A stretch of 58,570 nt of DNA, from contig CAIMMO010000191.1 of the NCBI GenBank assembly GCA_903842595.1, positions 1-58,570 on the forward strand, in the 5' to 3' direction. The position numbers were made by a program, and so were the translations under genes. Of this stretch, positions 50,926-58,496 are shown piece by piece; within the stretch, counting starts at the first letter, position 1, and each line of letters starts with the position of its first letter. The DNA comes from an uncultured Alphaproteobacteria bacterium (lineage in GTDB: Bacteria > Pseudomonadota > Alphaproteobacteria > Caulobacterales > Hyphomonadaceae). The notes beneath the pieces were generated by a model that had not been told where the DNA came from, ran no database searches, and worked only from the letters and a program-made list of their open reading frames with translations.

Positions 50926-51052
50926 AGAGTGGTGCGCCTGCGAGGATGAGCGTCAGGCTCATCCAAAACGGCATCTGCCAAGTAGCGTAGGGCGCGAGGG
51001 GCACCAGCCCGTTGACGCCAAAGCCGACACACAGCAGTCCGACAAACCACAT
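50810..51052 (-). CDS. Opposite-strand membrane protein, 80 aa
   Basis: ATG 51052 on the minus strand has a good AGGGAGAA ribosome site 6 bases before it. The first 45 residues form two hydrophobic helices (WFVGLLCVGFGVNGLVPLA and FWMSLTLILAGAPLFIFG). The tail (LTRVLSRN onwards) is basic and Pro-rich and lies antisense to the last 116 bases of the giant gene. It is the only minus-strand gene inside the late region. Confidence 0.55.
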   Translation of the reverse strand: MWFVGLLCVGFGVNGLVPLAPYATWQMPFWMSLTLILAGAPLFIFGDTLTRVLSRNRLPPHPHPEHPGPQPSTPSPSRPE

Positions 51053-51116
51053 CTGATTCTCCCTCTTCGGGAGCGATCCTTAGCAGAATTAACACTGATT
51101 AACACGGGGCAAGGCC

Positions 51117-51749
51117 ATGATGACGATGGGCAGGACGCGAGTGCGCCACGACCGCTTCACGCTGCGGGGGTGGGACTACGCTTTCCACGAGCTACGCGAT
51201 CAGGGGAAGATGGCGGCGCTTGTTCCGGAGACAGACGAACCGCGCACGCTCAAGCTGTTCAGCGGGCAGGAGGTCGAGATCCGCAAGGGCGACGTCGCCC
51301 TGATCTACCCGCAGATCGGCTGGCCCTTGCCGGGCAACACCGCGCCCGCAATCCCGCCGTCACTGGAGCGCGCGGCCGAGGCCGTGAAGAAGTTTCAGGA
51401 GGCCGCGGCAACGCCGGCGCCGCCAGTCTCCAGTGTCGAGGACGTCGAGGTTGTGGTCACCGATCAGGAGATCGACGTCTCGCGCCGCCGCCTGCTCTCA
51501 TACCGCAGGCAGGACGAAAGCTTCCGCGACTTCATCAACCGCCTGACGCCCGAACTGGAACGCGAGTTCAACAAGCTCACGCAGCTGCAGCTTTACGGCG
51601 CAGGAGAGGCCCGCCTGGTTGATTGCGCGGAAGACCCGGAGGCCTCGTGGAGTGACAATCCAATGACTGTGTCTGATCGTCACGGCGAAATTTCTGGACT
51701 TCTGGCTGAACTTCAGCGTCTGGGAGCTGAGGCGGAGGCGAAGGGCTGA
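51117..51749 (+). CDS. Hypothetical protein, 210 aa
   Basis: Starts ATG ATG after a GGGGCAAGG site. The N-terminal part has RHDRFTLRGWDYAFHELRDQ, the middle is Pro/Ala-rich, and the C-terminal half has RQDESFRDFINRLTPELERE. No family is recognised. It stands first in the block leading to the Hsp70 gene and overlaps the next start by one base. Confidence 0.7.
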   Translation: MMTMGRTRVRHDRFTLRGWDYAFHELRDQGKMAALVPETDEPRTLKLFSGQEVEIRKGDVALIYPQIGWPLPGNTAPAIPPSLERAAEAVKKFQEAAATPAPPVSSVEDVEVVVTDQEIDVSRRRLLSYRRQDESFRDFINRLTPELEREFNKLTQLQLYGAGEARLVDCAEDPEASWSDNPMTVSDRHGEISGLLAELQRLGAEAEAKG

Positions 51750-52285
51750 TGTACGGGCTTGACTCACAAATGAACAATGCTCCGCCTACGTCGCAAGGCG
51801 ACGCGATGATCCACCTCGCCATTCGTCTTGGCGGGGTGGAGACGGCTCTGCGCACAGTCGTCACACATGAAAAGCTGATGGTCGTGCTGAACGACAACCG
51901 CCGCGAGATCACTGAAACGGTGAAGCTGTCCGAGGATCATCTCGGCGCAATGATAGAGGCGCAATCGCAATTGAGCAGCCAGCGCGATCAGGAGAACCGT
52001 GCTGCGCAGGATCGGCGCATCAACGAGCTGATGGAGTCGCTCACGCGCATGGCCGTCGAGCGTGATCGCAGCATCGACGGGCGCATCGCCGAGGCCGTGA
52101 AGAATGCGATGAAGGAGCGTGACGACCAGCACGCTCAGGCTCGCAAGGCGATTGAAGACAAGGCCAAGGACGCGGTGCGCGGATGGCGCATCATGTTCTC
52201 GGGCGGTGGCGCTGTGATTGGTGGCATCATCGCAGTGTTCGCGCTGTTTATGGCGCAGAAGATGTTTGGATGGAGTCCATTCTGA
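51749..52285 (+). CDS. Coiled-coil protein with C-terminal membrane anchor, 178 aa
   Basis: Residues about 35-140 are a charged coiled coil (EITETVKLSEDHLGAMIEAQ), followed by one membrane helix (FSGGGAVIGGIIAVFALFMA, about 150-170). The tail is short, so the coiled coil would face the cytoplasm. Its stop overlaps the next start (TGATG). It is likely a subunit of a membrane complex with the next protein. Confidence 0.75.
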   Translation: MYGLDSQMNNAPPTSQGDAMIHLAIRLGGVETALRTVVTHEKLMVVLNDNRREITETVKLSEDHLGAMIEAQSQLSSQRDQENRAAQDRRINELMESLTRMAVERDRSIDGRIAEAVKNAMKERDDQHAQARKAIEDKAKDAVRGWRIMFSGGGAVIGGIIAVFALFMAQKMFGWSPF

Positions 52286-53919
52286 TGCTTGGGTTCAAAG
52301 GCTGGGGAGCCAAGAAGACACCTGAAGAGAAGGCGGCACTCAAGGTCGCGAAGATGGAAGCGGGCGACGTTGTCCGCGCGGCCAACGAGAAGCGCAAGGA
52401 AGCTGCTCACGAGGCCAAGGAGGCTGCTGCCCGTAAGGGCCGCGGCGCGTCCATCGAGAAGGCCATCATCAAGATCACGGACATCGGCTTCGTGGTCGCG
52501 CTCTCCGTCGCGTGCCTCGTCGCGTACATCCTCGACATGATCTTCTTCTTCCAGCAGTCGTCGGTCCTCTGGCTGTCGCTGCTGATGTGCGCTCTTGGGT
52601 TCATCTTCCGCACCATCGCCATCGCCGGCGGCGTGATGCTGGAGTGGGCTGAGGAGGACGAGAAGAACGAGCCTGCCGACCCGCTCGACGTGAAGAAGGC
52701 GCGCTTCGTCGCCGCCCTCCGCTGGGTCGGGCGACGCCTGTCATTCTCGACCGCGCGCATGACCCTGCGCGTGATGACGTACCTGTGCTGGATCGTCTGC
52801 GTGTACGCGACTGTCTCGTTCTTCAGCAGCGGCCACGAGATGCGGAAGTTCGCGGCGGAGAGTACCACCGCCATCGAGAGCGCGCAGACCGTCAACGCCG
52901 AGTCCATCGTCAAGGATCTGCGCGACCAGAACGCCACGCTCGACAAGGACAAGCAGGACATCCGCGCCGACCGCGACAAGCTGATTGCAGGCGCGCGTCA
53001 GTCCATGTCGGAAGTGCAGACGGACAACGTCGCCGAGAACGACGACCTGTCGCTCTATGAGCGCAACATCGCCCGCTACAACACCGAGGCGGATGGCAAG
53101 ATCGCCGCCAAGGACGCGCTCATTGCGACGAACAACCAGAAGATCTCCGACCTTCTGACCGGCAAGGGCGACGCCATCGTTGAGGCCGCGAAAGAGCGCA
53201 CCGAGGTCGACCCCTCGCTCGCGGTCTACTCGTTCCTCGCCGGGCTGACGGGCATGAGCACTGACGGGTGGACGGTGTTCTCCGCCGTCCTGTTCGCGCT
53301 GGTGTTCGAATTGATCGTCGACACCGGGCTCAAGAACTACTTCCGGCTCAAGAAAGGGTTCAAGGCACGCCTGCGCAGGATCGAGATGCGCCAGGTGGTC
53401 GAGGACGCCGAGTGGGAGTTGCACCGCTTCCAGACCATCAGCGCCGCCAACCTCGTCAATGCCCGCGCTCGCGCACAGGCGGCCGACGCAGCGGCCTTGC
53501 AGGAGCGTGAACTGGCCGACCTCACCATGCGGACGGAGCGGGAGCGCGCCCGCACCGAGGCGGCTCGCATGGGCGTGCCTTGGCTCGATCCTGTGATCGA
53601 ACTCAACGTGCGGCAGAAGCTGGCCGAGGCCGAGGCCAGCAAGAAACTGGCGGAGATCGAGGGCGACATCCGCAAGGCGGAGCGTGAGGCTGAACTGCTG
53701 CGCAACCCACCCGCGCCGCTGCCGCCTCCTCCTGCGCCGCCTCCTCCGCCACCGCCGCCGACTGACTGGCGGCTCGAGATTGGACCCGACGGGCTCAATC
53801 ACTACCAGCGCATGAACCTGAAGAGTCAGCAGTCGAAGGACTTCGACAAGGACGCTGAGGATGTCGCAGCAAGGCTGAAAGTGCCTACCGAGGACTGGCG
53901 CAACGAACTGCGCATGTAA
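52285..53919 (+). CDS. Multi-pass membrane coiled-coil protein, 544 aa
   Basis: A lysine/alanine-rich cytoplasmic start is followed by membrane helices near residues 64-90, 92-118, 158-180 and 330-352. Between helices three and four is a coiled-coil loop of about 150 residues. The C-terminal cytoplasmic part is a second coiled coil ending in a poly-proline run (about 475-493) and an acidic tail. No family is recognised. An in-frame ATG five codons earlier is possible; 52285 has the overlap. It directly precedes the Hsp70 gene. Confidence 0.75.
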   Translation: MLGFKGWGAKKTPEEKAALKVAKMEAGDVVRAANEKRKEAAHEAKEAAARKGRGASIEKAIIKITDIGFVVALSVACLVAYILDMIFFFQQSSVLWLSLLMCALGFIFRTIAIAGGVMLEWAEEDEKNEPADPLDVKKARFVAALRWVGRRLSFSTARMTLRVMTYLCWIVCVYATVSFFSSGHEMRKFAAESTTAIESAQTVNAESIVKDLRDQNATLDKDKQDIRADRDKLIAGARQSMSEVQTDNVAENDDLSLYERNIARYNTEADGKIAAKDALIATNNQKISDLLTGKGDAIVEAAKERTEVDPSLAVYSFLAGLTGMSTDGWTVFSAVLFALVFELIVDTGLKNYFRLKKGFKARLRRIEMRQVVEDAEWELHRFQTISAANLVNARARAQAADAAALQERELADLTMRTERERARTEAARMGVPWLDPVIELNVRQKLAEAEASKKLAEIEGDIRKAEREAELLRNPPAPLPPPPAPPPPPPPPTDWRLEIGPDGLNHYQRMNLKSQQSKDFDKDAEDVAARLKVPTEDWRNELRM

Positions 53920-53931
53920 GGGGGCTAAACC

Positions 53932-55425
53932 ATGTCACGCATTGTCGGCATCGACTTCGGGACTTCCAACAGTTCTGTCGCCTTCCACGATGGAAAGAGC
54001 GCGCAGATTATCGAGATGGCGGATGGCTCGCGCCTGCTGCCGTCCATCATCGCGTTCGATCAGGACAACGATGTCCTTGTCGGAGCACCGGCAGCTGCGG
54101 TGGGCAAGCTGGCTCCGCTCAAGTGCTTCAGGCACATCAAGCGGCTCATGGGCACGGTGTTCAACCGCGTAGAGAACGTGAACTCGCAGGTGGTCGAGGG
54201 CGACGACGGCTTCGTTGCGCTCAAGGGGCCCGACAAGACCTACAGGCCGCAGCAGTTCGGCGCCGTTCTGTTTGCGACGCTTCTGGACGCCGCTGAGGCG
54301 CAGTACGACGAGCGCCCGGATGGCGTCGTGGTCGGCGTGCCGGCTGGCTTCAAGGATCCGCAGCGTGCGGCCATCCGCGAGGCGGCCGAGATCGCAGGCA
54401 TTGCGCCAGACCGCATCTGGCTCATGGCTGAGCCGGTGCTGGCAGCCATCATGTATGCGCAGGGCCGGAAGAAGTTCTCGACCATCGCTGTCTACGATTG
54501 GGGTGGGGGCACGTTCGACTTCACCCTCCTGCGCTGCAAGGAAGGCAAGCTTGAGGTCATCGGCACGCGCGGCAACGCCACGCTCGGCGGCAAGGATGTC
54601 GACGAGATCCTCGTGCGCCACTGTGTCCGGTTCTGGAAAGAGAAGACGGGCGCCGACCTCGGCCTGCACTCGCTCACCATGGCGCGGATCCGCGAGCACG
54701 CCGAGGGGACGAAGATCGACCTCACCGGCAACCCGCGCTCTGCTGTCCGCGTCGATTACGTGAGCACGGACGGGGGCGATGGCATTCAGCACATGAACGT
54801 GCCGATCACGCGCGAAGAGTTTGAGGGCATGGCGCGCAGCACGGTGGAGGAGACTTTCATACCCTGCCGCGAACTCATGGCAGAGTACGCCGTGACCCCT
54901 GCGATGCTGGACGAGGTCATCCTTGTCGGCGGCATGACGCGGATGCCTCTGGTGCATCAGATGGTCGAGAAGGAGTTCGGCAAGAAGCCGTCTTCCCGCG
55001 TCTCCGTCACCGAGGCCGTGGCTCTTGGCGCCGCCACCTATGCGGCCGTGGCAATCGAGCGGCGAGGCGGCGAGGACTTCCTGCTCAAGGACAAGGCGAC
55101 GCATACGCTCGCGGTCGAGACACTGGGCGACATCCCGTTCGTGGTCATCAAGCGCGGCGAGGCGTTGCCGGCCGAGCGCGTGGTGCAGCTGACCACGTCG
55201 AAGGACAACGCCGCGGTGGTCGGCTTCCACCTGCTTGAAGGCGACTCGGACAAGGCCAGTCGCAACTCGCTGCTGGTGCGTGACTATCCGGAGGTTTCGC
55301 CTGGCGCTGCTGGCGATCCGACCGAGGAGTACAGGGTTCGCCGCGAGGTCGACAGTTCCATCCACGTCACGCACCTCGGCTCTGGCCGGGTCGTCTACTC
55401 CAGCAAGGGGGCGGAGCCCGCATGA
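53932..55425 (+). CDS. Hsp70 (DnaK-like) chaperone with a short substrate domain
   Basis: The 497-aa protein has a complete-looking actin-type ATPase: phosphate-1 GIDFGTSNSS (residues 6-15), phosphate-2 DWGGGTFDF (189-197) and adenosine VILVGGMTRMP (about 329-339). The remaining 110 residues correspond to a beta substrate domain, with no helical lid; DnaK has about 640 residues. The interdomain linker (LLKDKATHTLAVET) departs from the DnaK VLLLD consensus. It would fold, disassemble or translocate proteins with ATP. No J-protein or GrpE is nearby, so host partners or none are used. It is read with the membrane genes upstream and the endolysin downstream. Confidence 0.93.
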   Translation: MSRIVGIDFGTSNSSVAFHDGKSAQIIEMADGSRLLPSIIAFDQDNDVLVGAPAAAVGKLAPLKCFRHIKRLMGTVFNRVENVNSQVVEGDDGFVALKGPDKTYRPQQFGAVLFATLLDAAEAQYDERPDGVVVGVPAGFKDPQRAAIREAAEIAGIAPDRIWLMAEPVLAAIMYAQGRKKFSTIAVYDWGGGTFDFTLLRCKEGKLEVIGTRGNATLGGKDVDEILVRHCVRFWKEKTGADLGLHSLTMARIREHAEGTKIDLTGNPRSAVRVDYVSTDGGDGIQHMNVPITREEFEGMARSTVEETFIPCRELMAEYAVTPAMLDEVILVGGMTRMPLVHQMVEKEFGKKPSSRVSVTEAVALGAATYAAVAIERRGGEDFLLKDKATHTLAVETLGDIPFVVIKRGEALPAERVVQLTTSKDNAAVVGFHLLEGDSDKASRNSLLVRDYPEVSPGAAGDPTEEYRVRREVDSSIHVTHLGSGRVVYSSKGAEPA

Positions 55426-56756
55426 CCGGCATCAACGATCACATGAAGATCAGCCGTCACGGGCTGCTTCTGTGTGCGAGCTACGAGGGCAAGCCGCGTA
55501 CCAAGGCGCGGAAGTGCGAGGGCGGCAAGTATGAGCTGTCCTATGGCTGCACGACGTGGCCGGATGGGCGCGCTATTGGCCCGGCAGACTTCTGCACCGA
55601 GGACCAGGCGCTGCAGCTGTTCGCCTTCCACCTGCACCGCTTCGAAGCCGTGGTGGAGAAGCACACGACGGTTCCGCTGAACCAGTTTCAATATGATGCC
55701 CACGTCTGCCTCGCCTACAATATCGGCGAGACGGCATACGCCAAGTCATCGGTGCTGCGCCTCACGAACGAGCGGAAATGGGACGAGGCCGCAGAGGCCT
55801 TTGGCCTCTACGTGTTCGCCACGTCCACGGGCCCGTCTCTCGCGCAGCAGAAGATGGCGCGGCACAAGGGCCAGTGGCGCATCGGCGCCGACGGCGAGGC
55901 CGAGTGGATCGGGCCGCAGGGTCAGGCGTGCTCGTGGCGCATGGCCTTCCTCGGGTTGCAGCGCCGCCATTATTCCGAGGGCATCCTGTCGCTCGGCAAG
56001 CCATGGGAAGCCGCGGTCGACCCTGACACGCTCATGCTTGAGACGGAGCGCGAGTGGGATGCCGGCCAGAACCGCTGGGAAGACACGGTCACCGACAGGA
56101 CGCCTTTCAGCGTTGTGAAGGCCCGGGTGAAAGACCTCCCGCCGCTCACCTTGGAGGCCGACACGGCGCCGGGGGTGAACACACCGTTCGACCTCGACAG
56201 CTACGAGAAGCGGGTTGAGGCGGCTACCAAGCCTGCGACACCTGCGACAAACGTGACCACCCCTGCGGTTGCGCCTACGAAGCCCGTGGATGCGCCAAAG
56301 CCACCTGCGGCTACTACCCCAGCCGCCGCCCCGGCCAAGCCCGCTCCTGCCCCGCCTATTGTGCCGCGCAAACCCATACCAGCCCCTATGCCCCCAGCGC
56401 CTCCCACGCTGGAATACCAAGTGCCGAAGGGGGCGACGACGCCGAACATCCCCCCACCGGGAAAGCCCCTAGAGAATGCACGGCGTTTCTGGGGTGCAGC
56501 GCTGATGTACGGCGGCAAGTTCCTGATGGCGGTGGCTGTCACCACGCTCCCCAGCAAGGCGGCAATCGCGTTCGGCGAGGGCTACGGGATCATCGTCAAA
56601 GACCCGGTCGTGTTCGGCCTGGCGCTCGACTTCCTGTGCATGTGTACCGGCTGGACTATCGACCATTGCGGCGGGTGGATGCGCAAATGGGGTGAGCGGC
56701 GCGCCACTGGGCCGATTGTCAGCGGGCCTGAAGCCCCCCGGATTGGAGGTCAGTGA
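55422..56756 (+). CDS. GH24 lysozyme endolysin with C-terminal membrane domain, 444 aa
   Basis: The first 165 residues are a T4-type lysozyme: catalytic E22 in SYEGK, then KYELSYGCTTWPDG and LNQFQYDAHVCLAYNIG. The position matching T4 Thr26 is E38 here, and the Asp20 position is C32. A long Pro/Ala-rich linker (about 265-345) leads to two hydrophobic segments (about 357-378 and 396-413). It would cleave peptidoglycan while anchored in, or fused to, a membrane domain. It overlaps the Hsp70 stop by 4 bases. Confidence 0.88.
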   Translation: MTGINDHMKISRHGLLLCASYEGKPRTKARKCEGGKYELSYGCTTWPDGRAIGPADFCTEDQALQLFAFHLHRFEAVVEKHTTVPLNQFQYDAHVCLAYNIGETAYAKSSVLRLTNERKWDEAAEAFGLYVFATSTGPSLAQQKMARHKGQWRIGADGEAEWIGPQGQACSWRMAFLGLQRRHYSEGILSLGKPWEAAVDPDTLMLETEREWDAGQNRWEDTVTDRTPFSVVKARVKDLPPLTLEADTAPGVNTPFDLDSYEKRVEAATKPATPATNVTTPAVAPTKPVDAPKPPAATTPAAAPAKPAPAPPIVPRKPIPAPMPPAPPTLEYQVPKGATTPNIPPPGKPLENARRFWGAALMYGGKFLMAVAVTTLPSKAAIAFGEGYGIIVKDPVVFGLALDFLCMCTGWTIDHCGGWMRKWGERRATGPIVSGPEAPRIGGQ

Positions 56757-57094
56757 TGCCATTGCTCATGGGCGTGTGGGGCTTCCTGAAGAAGATCAGC
56801 GTGGAGGCCTACGTCATCCTCGCGATGCTCGCGACGGCCGCCATCGGGATCTACATCGTCGACAAGAATGCGGTGAAGCGCACGAAGGCCAAGGAAGAGG
56901 TCAAGGATCTTCAGGACACCATCGTCCTGCAGGAGGCATCAACGGAGATCGTCAATGAAATCGAGACGCGTGTTGAACAGGCCGACGAAGCAGTCGCTCG
57001 TCTGCCTCAGTTTCGTTCTGCTGACGAGCTGCGGAACACCGACCCGGAACTCGCCGCCCTCATCCTTGCCGATCCTGAAGGACACCAGCGCTGA
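56756..57094 (+). CDS. Rz: Rz-type inner-membrane spanin
   Basis: The 112-aa protein has one N-terminal membrane helix (AYVILAMLATAAIGIYIVD, about residues 18-36) followed by a periplasmic coiled coil (TKAKEEVKDLQDTIVLQEAS). It is the inner-membrane partner of the spanin pair that fuses inner and outer membranes at lysis. ATG 56756 overlaps the endolysin stop by one base; the GTG just upstream is less likely. Confidence 0.85.
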   Translation: MPLLMGVWGFLKKISVEAYVILAMLATAAIGIYIVDKNAVKRTKAKEEVKDLQDTIVLQEASTEIVNEIETRVEQADEAVARLPQFRSADELRNTDPELAALILADPEGHQR

Positions 57095-57227
57095 GGTTGC
57101 CCGCAAGATCTGCGCGGGGCTCGCGCCTGAGAAGCTGACGGCGGCAGAGGCGGCCGACGTCACCACACTGAACTACGCGGCGCGGTACGGAACGCGATTC
57201 AAAGAGATCTGCAAGCAGGAGGACTAG
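56955..57227 (+). CDS. Rz1: Rz1-type outer-membrane lipoprotein spanin
   Basis: The gene is nested out of frame in the Rz gene and extends 133 bases beyond it, as in many Gram-negative phages. The product has a signal peptide with lipobox LLTSC (Cys about residue 26), then a Pro/Ser-rich mature start (GTPTRNSPPSSLPIL). The lipid-anchored partner would bind Rz through its C-terminal part. A Gram-negative host is implied. Confidence 0.88.
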   Translation: MKSRRVLNRPTKQSLVCLSFVLLTSCGTPTRNSPPSSLPILKDTSAEVARKICAGLAPEKLTAAEAADVTTLNYAARYGTRFKEICKQED

Positions 57228-57479
57228 ATGGCATTCAAGATTGTAAAGACTGACGACGGCAAGAAGACGAACTGGGCGTACATCCGCCATGTGTTCTACA
57301 CCGGCCTCATCGTGTGGGCTGTTGGCGTGCGGCTGTTCAACACAGATCCGTTCGACGACATCATCGCGCTGAAGATCGGCCTCGGAACGCTGTTCGACTT
57401 CCTGTTCCTGTGGGCGCTCTGGATGGTGGTGTGGTATCTCGCCTACCCGATGCGTCCGCGCTTCAACTCTACGAACTAG
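57228..57479 (+). CDS. Holin candidate, 83 aa, two membrane helices
   Basis: Starts directly after the Rz1 stop. Two hydrophobic stretches (IRHVFYTGLIVWAVGVRLF and FDFLFLWALWMVVWYLAYP) flank a charged loop, consistent with a small holin or antiholin. There is no other clear holin in the lysis block except the membrane part of the endolysin. Role is inferred from context. Confidence 0.65.
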   Translation: MAFKIVKTDDGKKTNWAYIRHVFYTGLIVWAVGVRLFNTDPFDDIIALKIGLGTLFDFLFLWALWMVVWYLAYPMRPRFNSTN

Positions 57480-57503
57480 CCAGATCAGGGGCATTAGAAC
57501 GTG

Positions 57504-57530
57504 AGGGGGCCGCGCAATCGGCCCCCTTTT
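57504..57530 (+). terminator. Rho-independent terminator closing the late region
   Basis: A perfect 9-bp stem AGGGGGCCG/CGGCCCCCT (57504-57512 and 57519-57527) with a 6-base loop and TTTT tail. It separates the rightward lysis genes from the converging leftward operon. Confidence 0.9.
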
Positions 57531-57541
57531 CGTTTTCAGTC

Positions 57542-57658
57542 CTAGCCGCGCCTTGTCGGCCACAGCCACACCGCGAGGAACATCACCACGCCAAGCCCCG
57601 CCATCGGCGCGGCGAGCATCACGGCTTGATACATGCGGTCGATCTCGTCGGGGGTCAT
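57542..57658 (-). CDS. Small membrane protein, 38 aa
   Basis: ATG 57658 overlaps the stop of the upstream 32-aa ORF (ATGA). The product has a charged start (MTPDEIDRMYQAVM) and one membrane helix (AGLGVVMFLAVWLW). Last gene of the leftward operon. Confidence 0.5.
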   Translation of the reverse strand: MTPDEIDRMYQAVMLAAPMAGLGVVMFLAVWLWPTRRG

Positions 57659-57753
57659 GTCCACGACACACCATAGACAAGCCACGCCATCCACAGCAGC
57701 GCCGCCACCAGTATGGGAATGCAAACTATCACAAAAAGCTTGTTGGGCGTCAC
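57655..57753 (-). CDS. Membrane peptide, 32 aa
   Basis: A GTG start at 57753 overlaps the upstream stop (GTGA), and the stop overlaps the next start (ATGA). Almost the whole product is a hydrophobic helix (LFVIVCIPILVAALLWMAWL). The chain of overlaps and the hydrophobic content suggest a real membrane peptide. Confidence 0.5.
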   Translation of the reverse strand: MTPNKLFVIVCIPILVAALLWMAWLVYGVSWT

Positions 57754-57902
57754 GGCTTCGGCTCCCCCTTGTCGTCCTGCCAGCGCATCGCTTTCTTGAT
57801 CTTCTCGGTATCCTCGTGCTCAAGTGCGCGACCCAGATAAATGCCCAGAATGAGCGCCCCAAAAGCGACGATGCCGCTGATGGCGGGATACCAGTCGATC
57901 AT
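57750..57902 (-). CDS. Small membrane protein, 50 aa
   Basis: ATG 57902 overlaps the stop of the 98-aa gene (ATGA). One N-terminal helix (SGIVAFGALILGIYLG) is followed by a charged cytoplasmic tail. Function is unknown. Confidence 0.55.
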   Translation of the reverse strand: MIDWYPAISGIVAFGALILGIYLGRALEHEDTEKIKKAMRWQDDKGEPKP

Positions 57903-58195
57903 TTCGTCTCCCCCTTCTGCTGGTGCTCCAGCGCTTTCGACATGAGCACATCGTAATCGTCAAACTGCGGAAGCTCCGCCAGTTCCATCGCGCGCCGGAT
58001 GATTGCTGCGTGTGTCTCAACAATGTCTCGGCGCACATCACGATCAACCGATAAAAGCTCGCTCTTGATGCCCCTTCTGTCGCCCATGTCGTACAGGATC
58101 GCGCAGGCTATTTGCTCTGCTTTGTCGCGTGGATTCTCACCGTGGTAAGGGTAAATCCAACCTAGTCCAAGCGTGCGGAAATGATCGTCAATCAT
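57899..58195 (-). CDS. Hypothetical protein, 98 aa
   Basis: A soluble protein with a GWIYPYHGENPRDKAEQIAC start region and a long helix. It ends ALEHQQKGETK, nearly the same as the end of the next upstream protein. The shared end is encoded by an identical 27-base repeat. It overlaps both neighbours. Confidence 0.65.
   Translation of the reverse strand: MIDDHFRTLGLGWIYPYHGENPRDKAEQIACAILYDMGDRRGIKSELLSVDRDVRRDIVETHAAIIRRAMELAELPQFDDYDVLMSKALEHQQKGETK
57908..57934. repeat. 27-base direct repeat, copy A
   Basis: Identical to 58200-58226. It encodes the ALEHQQKGE end of the 98-aa protein. Confidence 0.85.
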
Positions 58196-58496
58196 TAGCC
58201 TCCCCCTTCTGCTGGTGCTCCAGCGCCGCGCGGGCTTCGTGTCTCATCGCATCAAGACCGCAAGTGCAATTCGGATAACCTCGGCAATGCGCGACATGGC
58301 TACCCCACCTCGTTAGCCACGACTCAACAGACATGAGCGCCTCATGCATCTCGGAGAGGCGGGATGCGGCGGCGCGGGACACTTCGGCTCGATTAAAGTA
58401 CAGCCGTCGATGCATGTTGTTGTTTGATGTCTGCGAAAACTCCACAAAGTTCGCAGTCATCTCGTTCAACCGCTCCACCAGTTCTTGCGTCGTCAT
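58188..58496 (-). CDS. Hypothetical protein, 102 aa
   Basis: A helical N-terminal half (LVERLNEMTANFVEFSQ) precedes a Cys/His cluster (AHCRGYPNCTCGLD) that may bind zinc. The C-terminus is ALEHQQKGEAND. ATG 58496 overlaps the stop of a partial upstream frame (ATGA). Confidence 0.65.
   Translation of the reverse strand: MTTQELVERLNEMTANFVEFSQTSNNNMHRRLYFNRAEVSRAAASRLSEMHEALMSVESWLTRWGSHVAHCRGYPNCTCGLDAMRHEARAALEHQQKGEAND
58200..58226. repeat. 27-base direct repeat, copy B
   Basis: Identical to 57908-57934. It encodes the ALEHQQKGE end of the 102-aa protein. Confidence 0.85.

Noticed and set aside
53935-55374. 479-aa open frame antisense to the Hsp70 gene
   Set aside because: Antisense frames opposite Hsp70 are a known artefact of its codon pattern. 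The product is Arg/His/Leu-rich with no domain.
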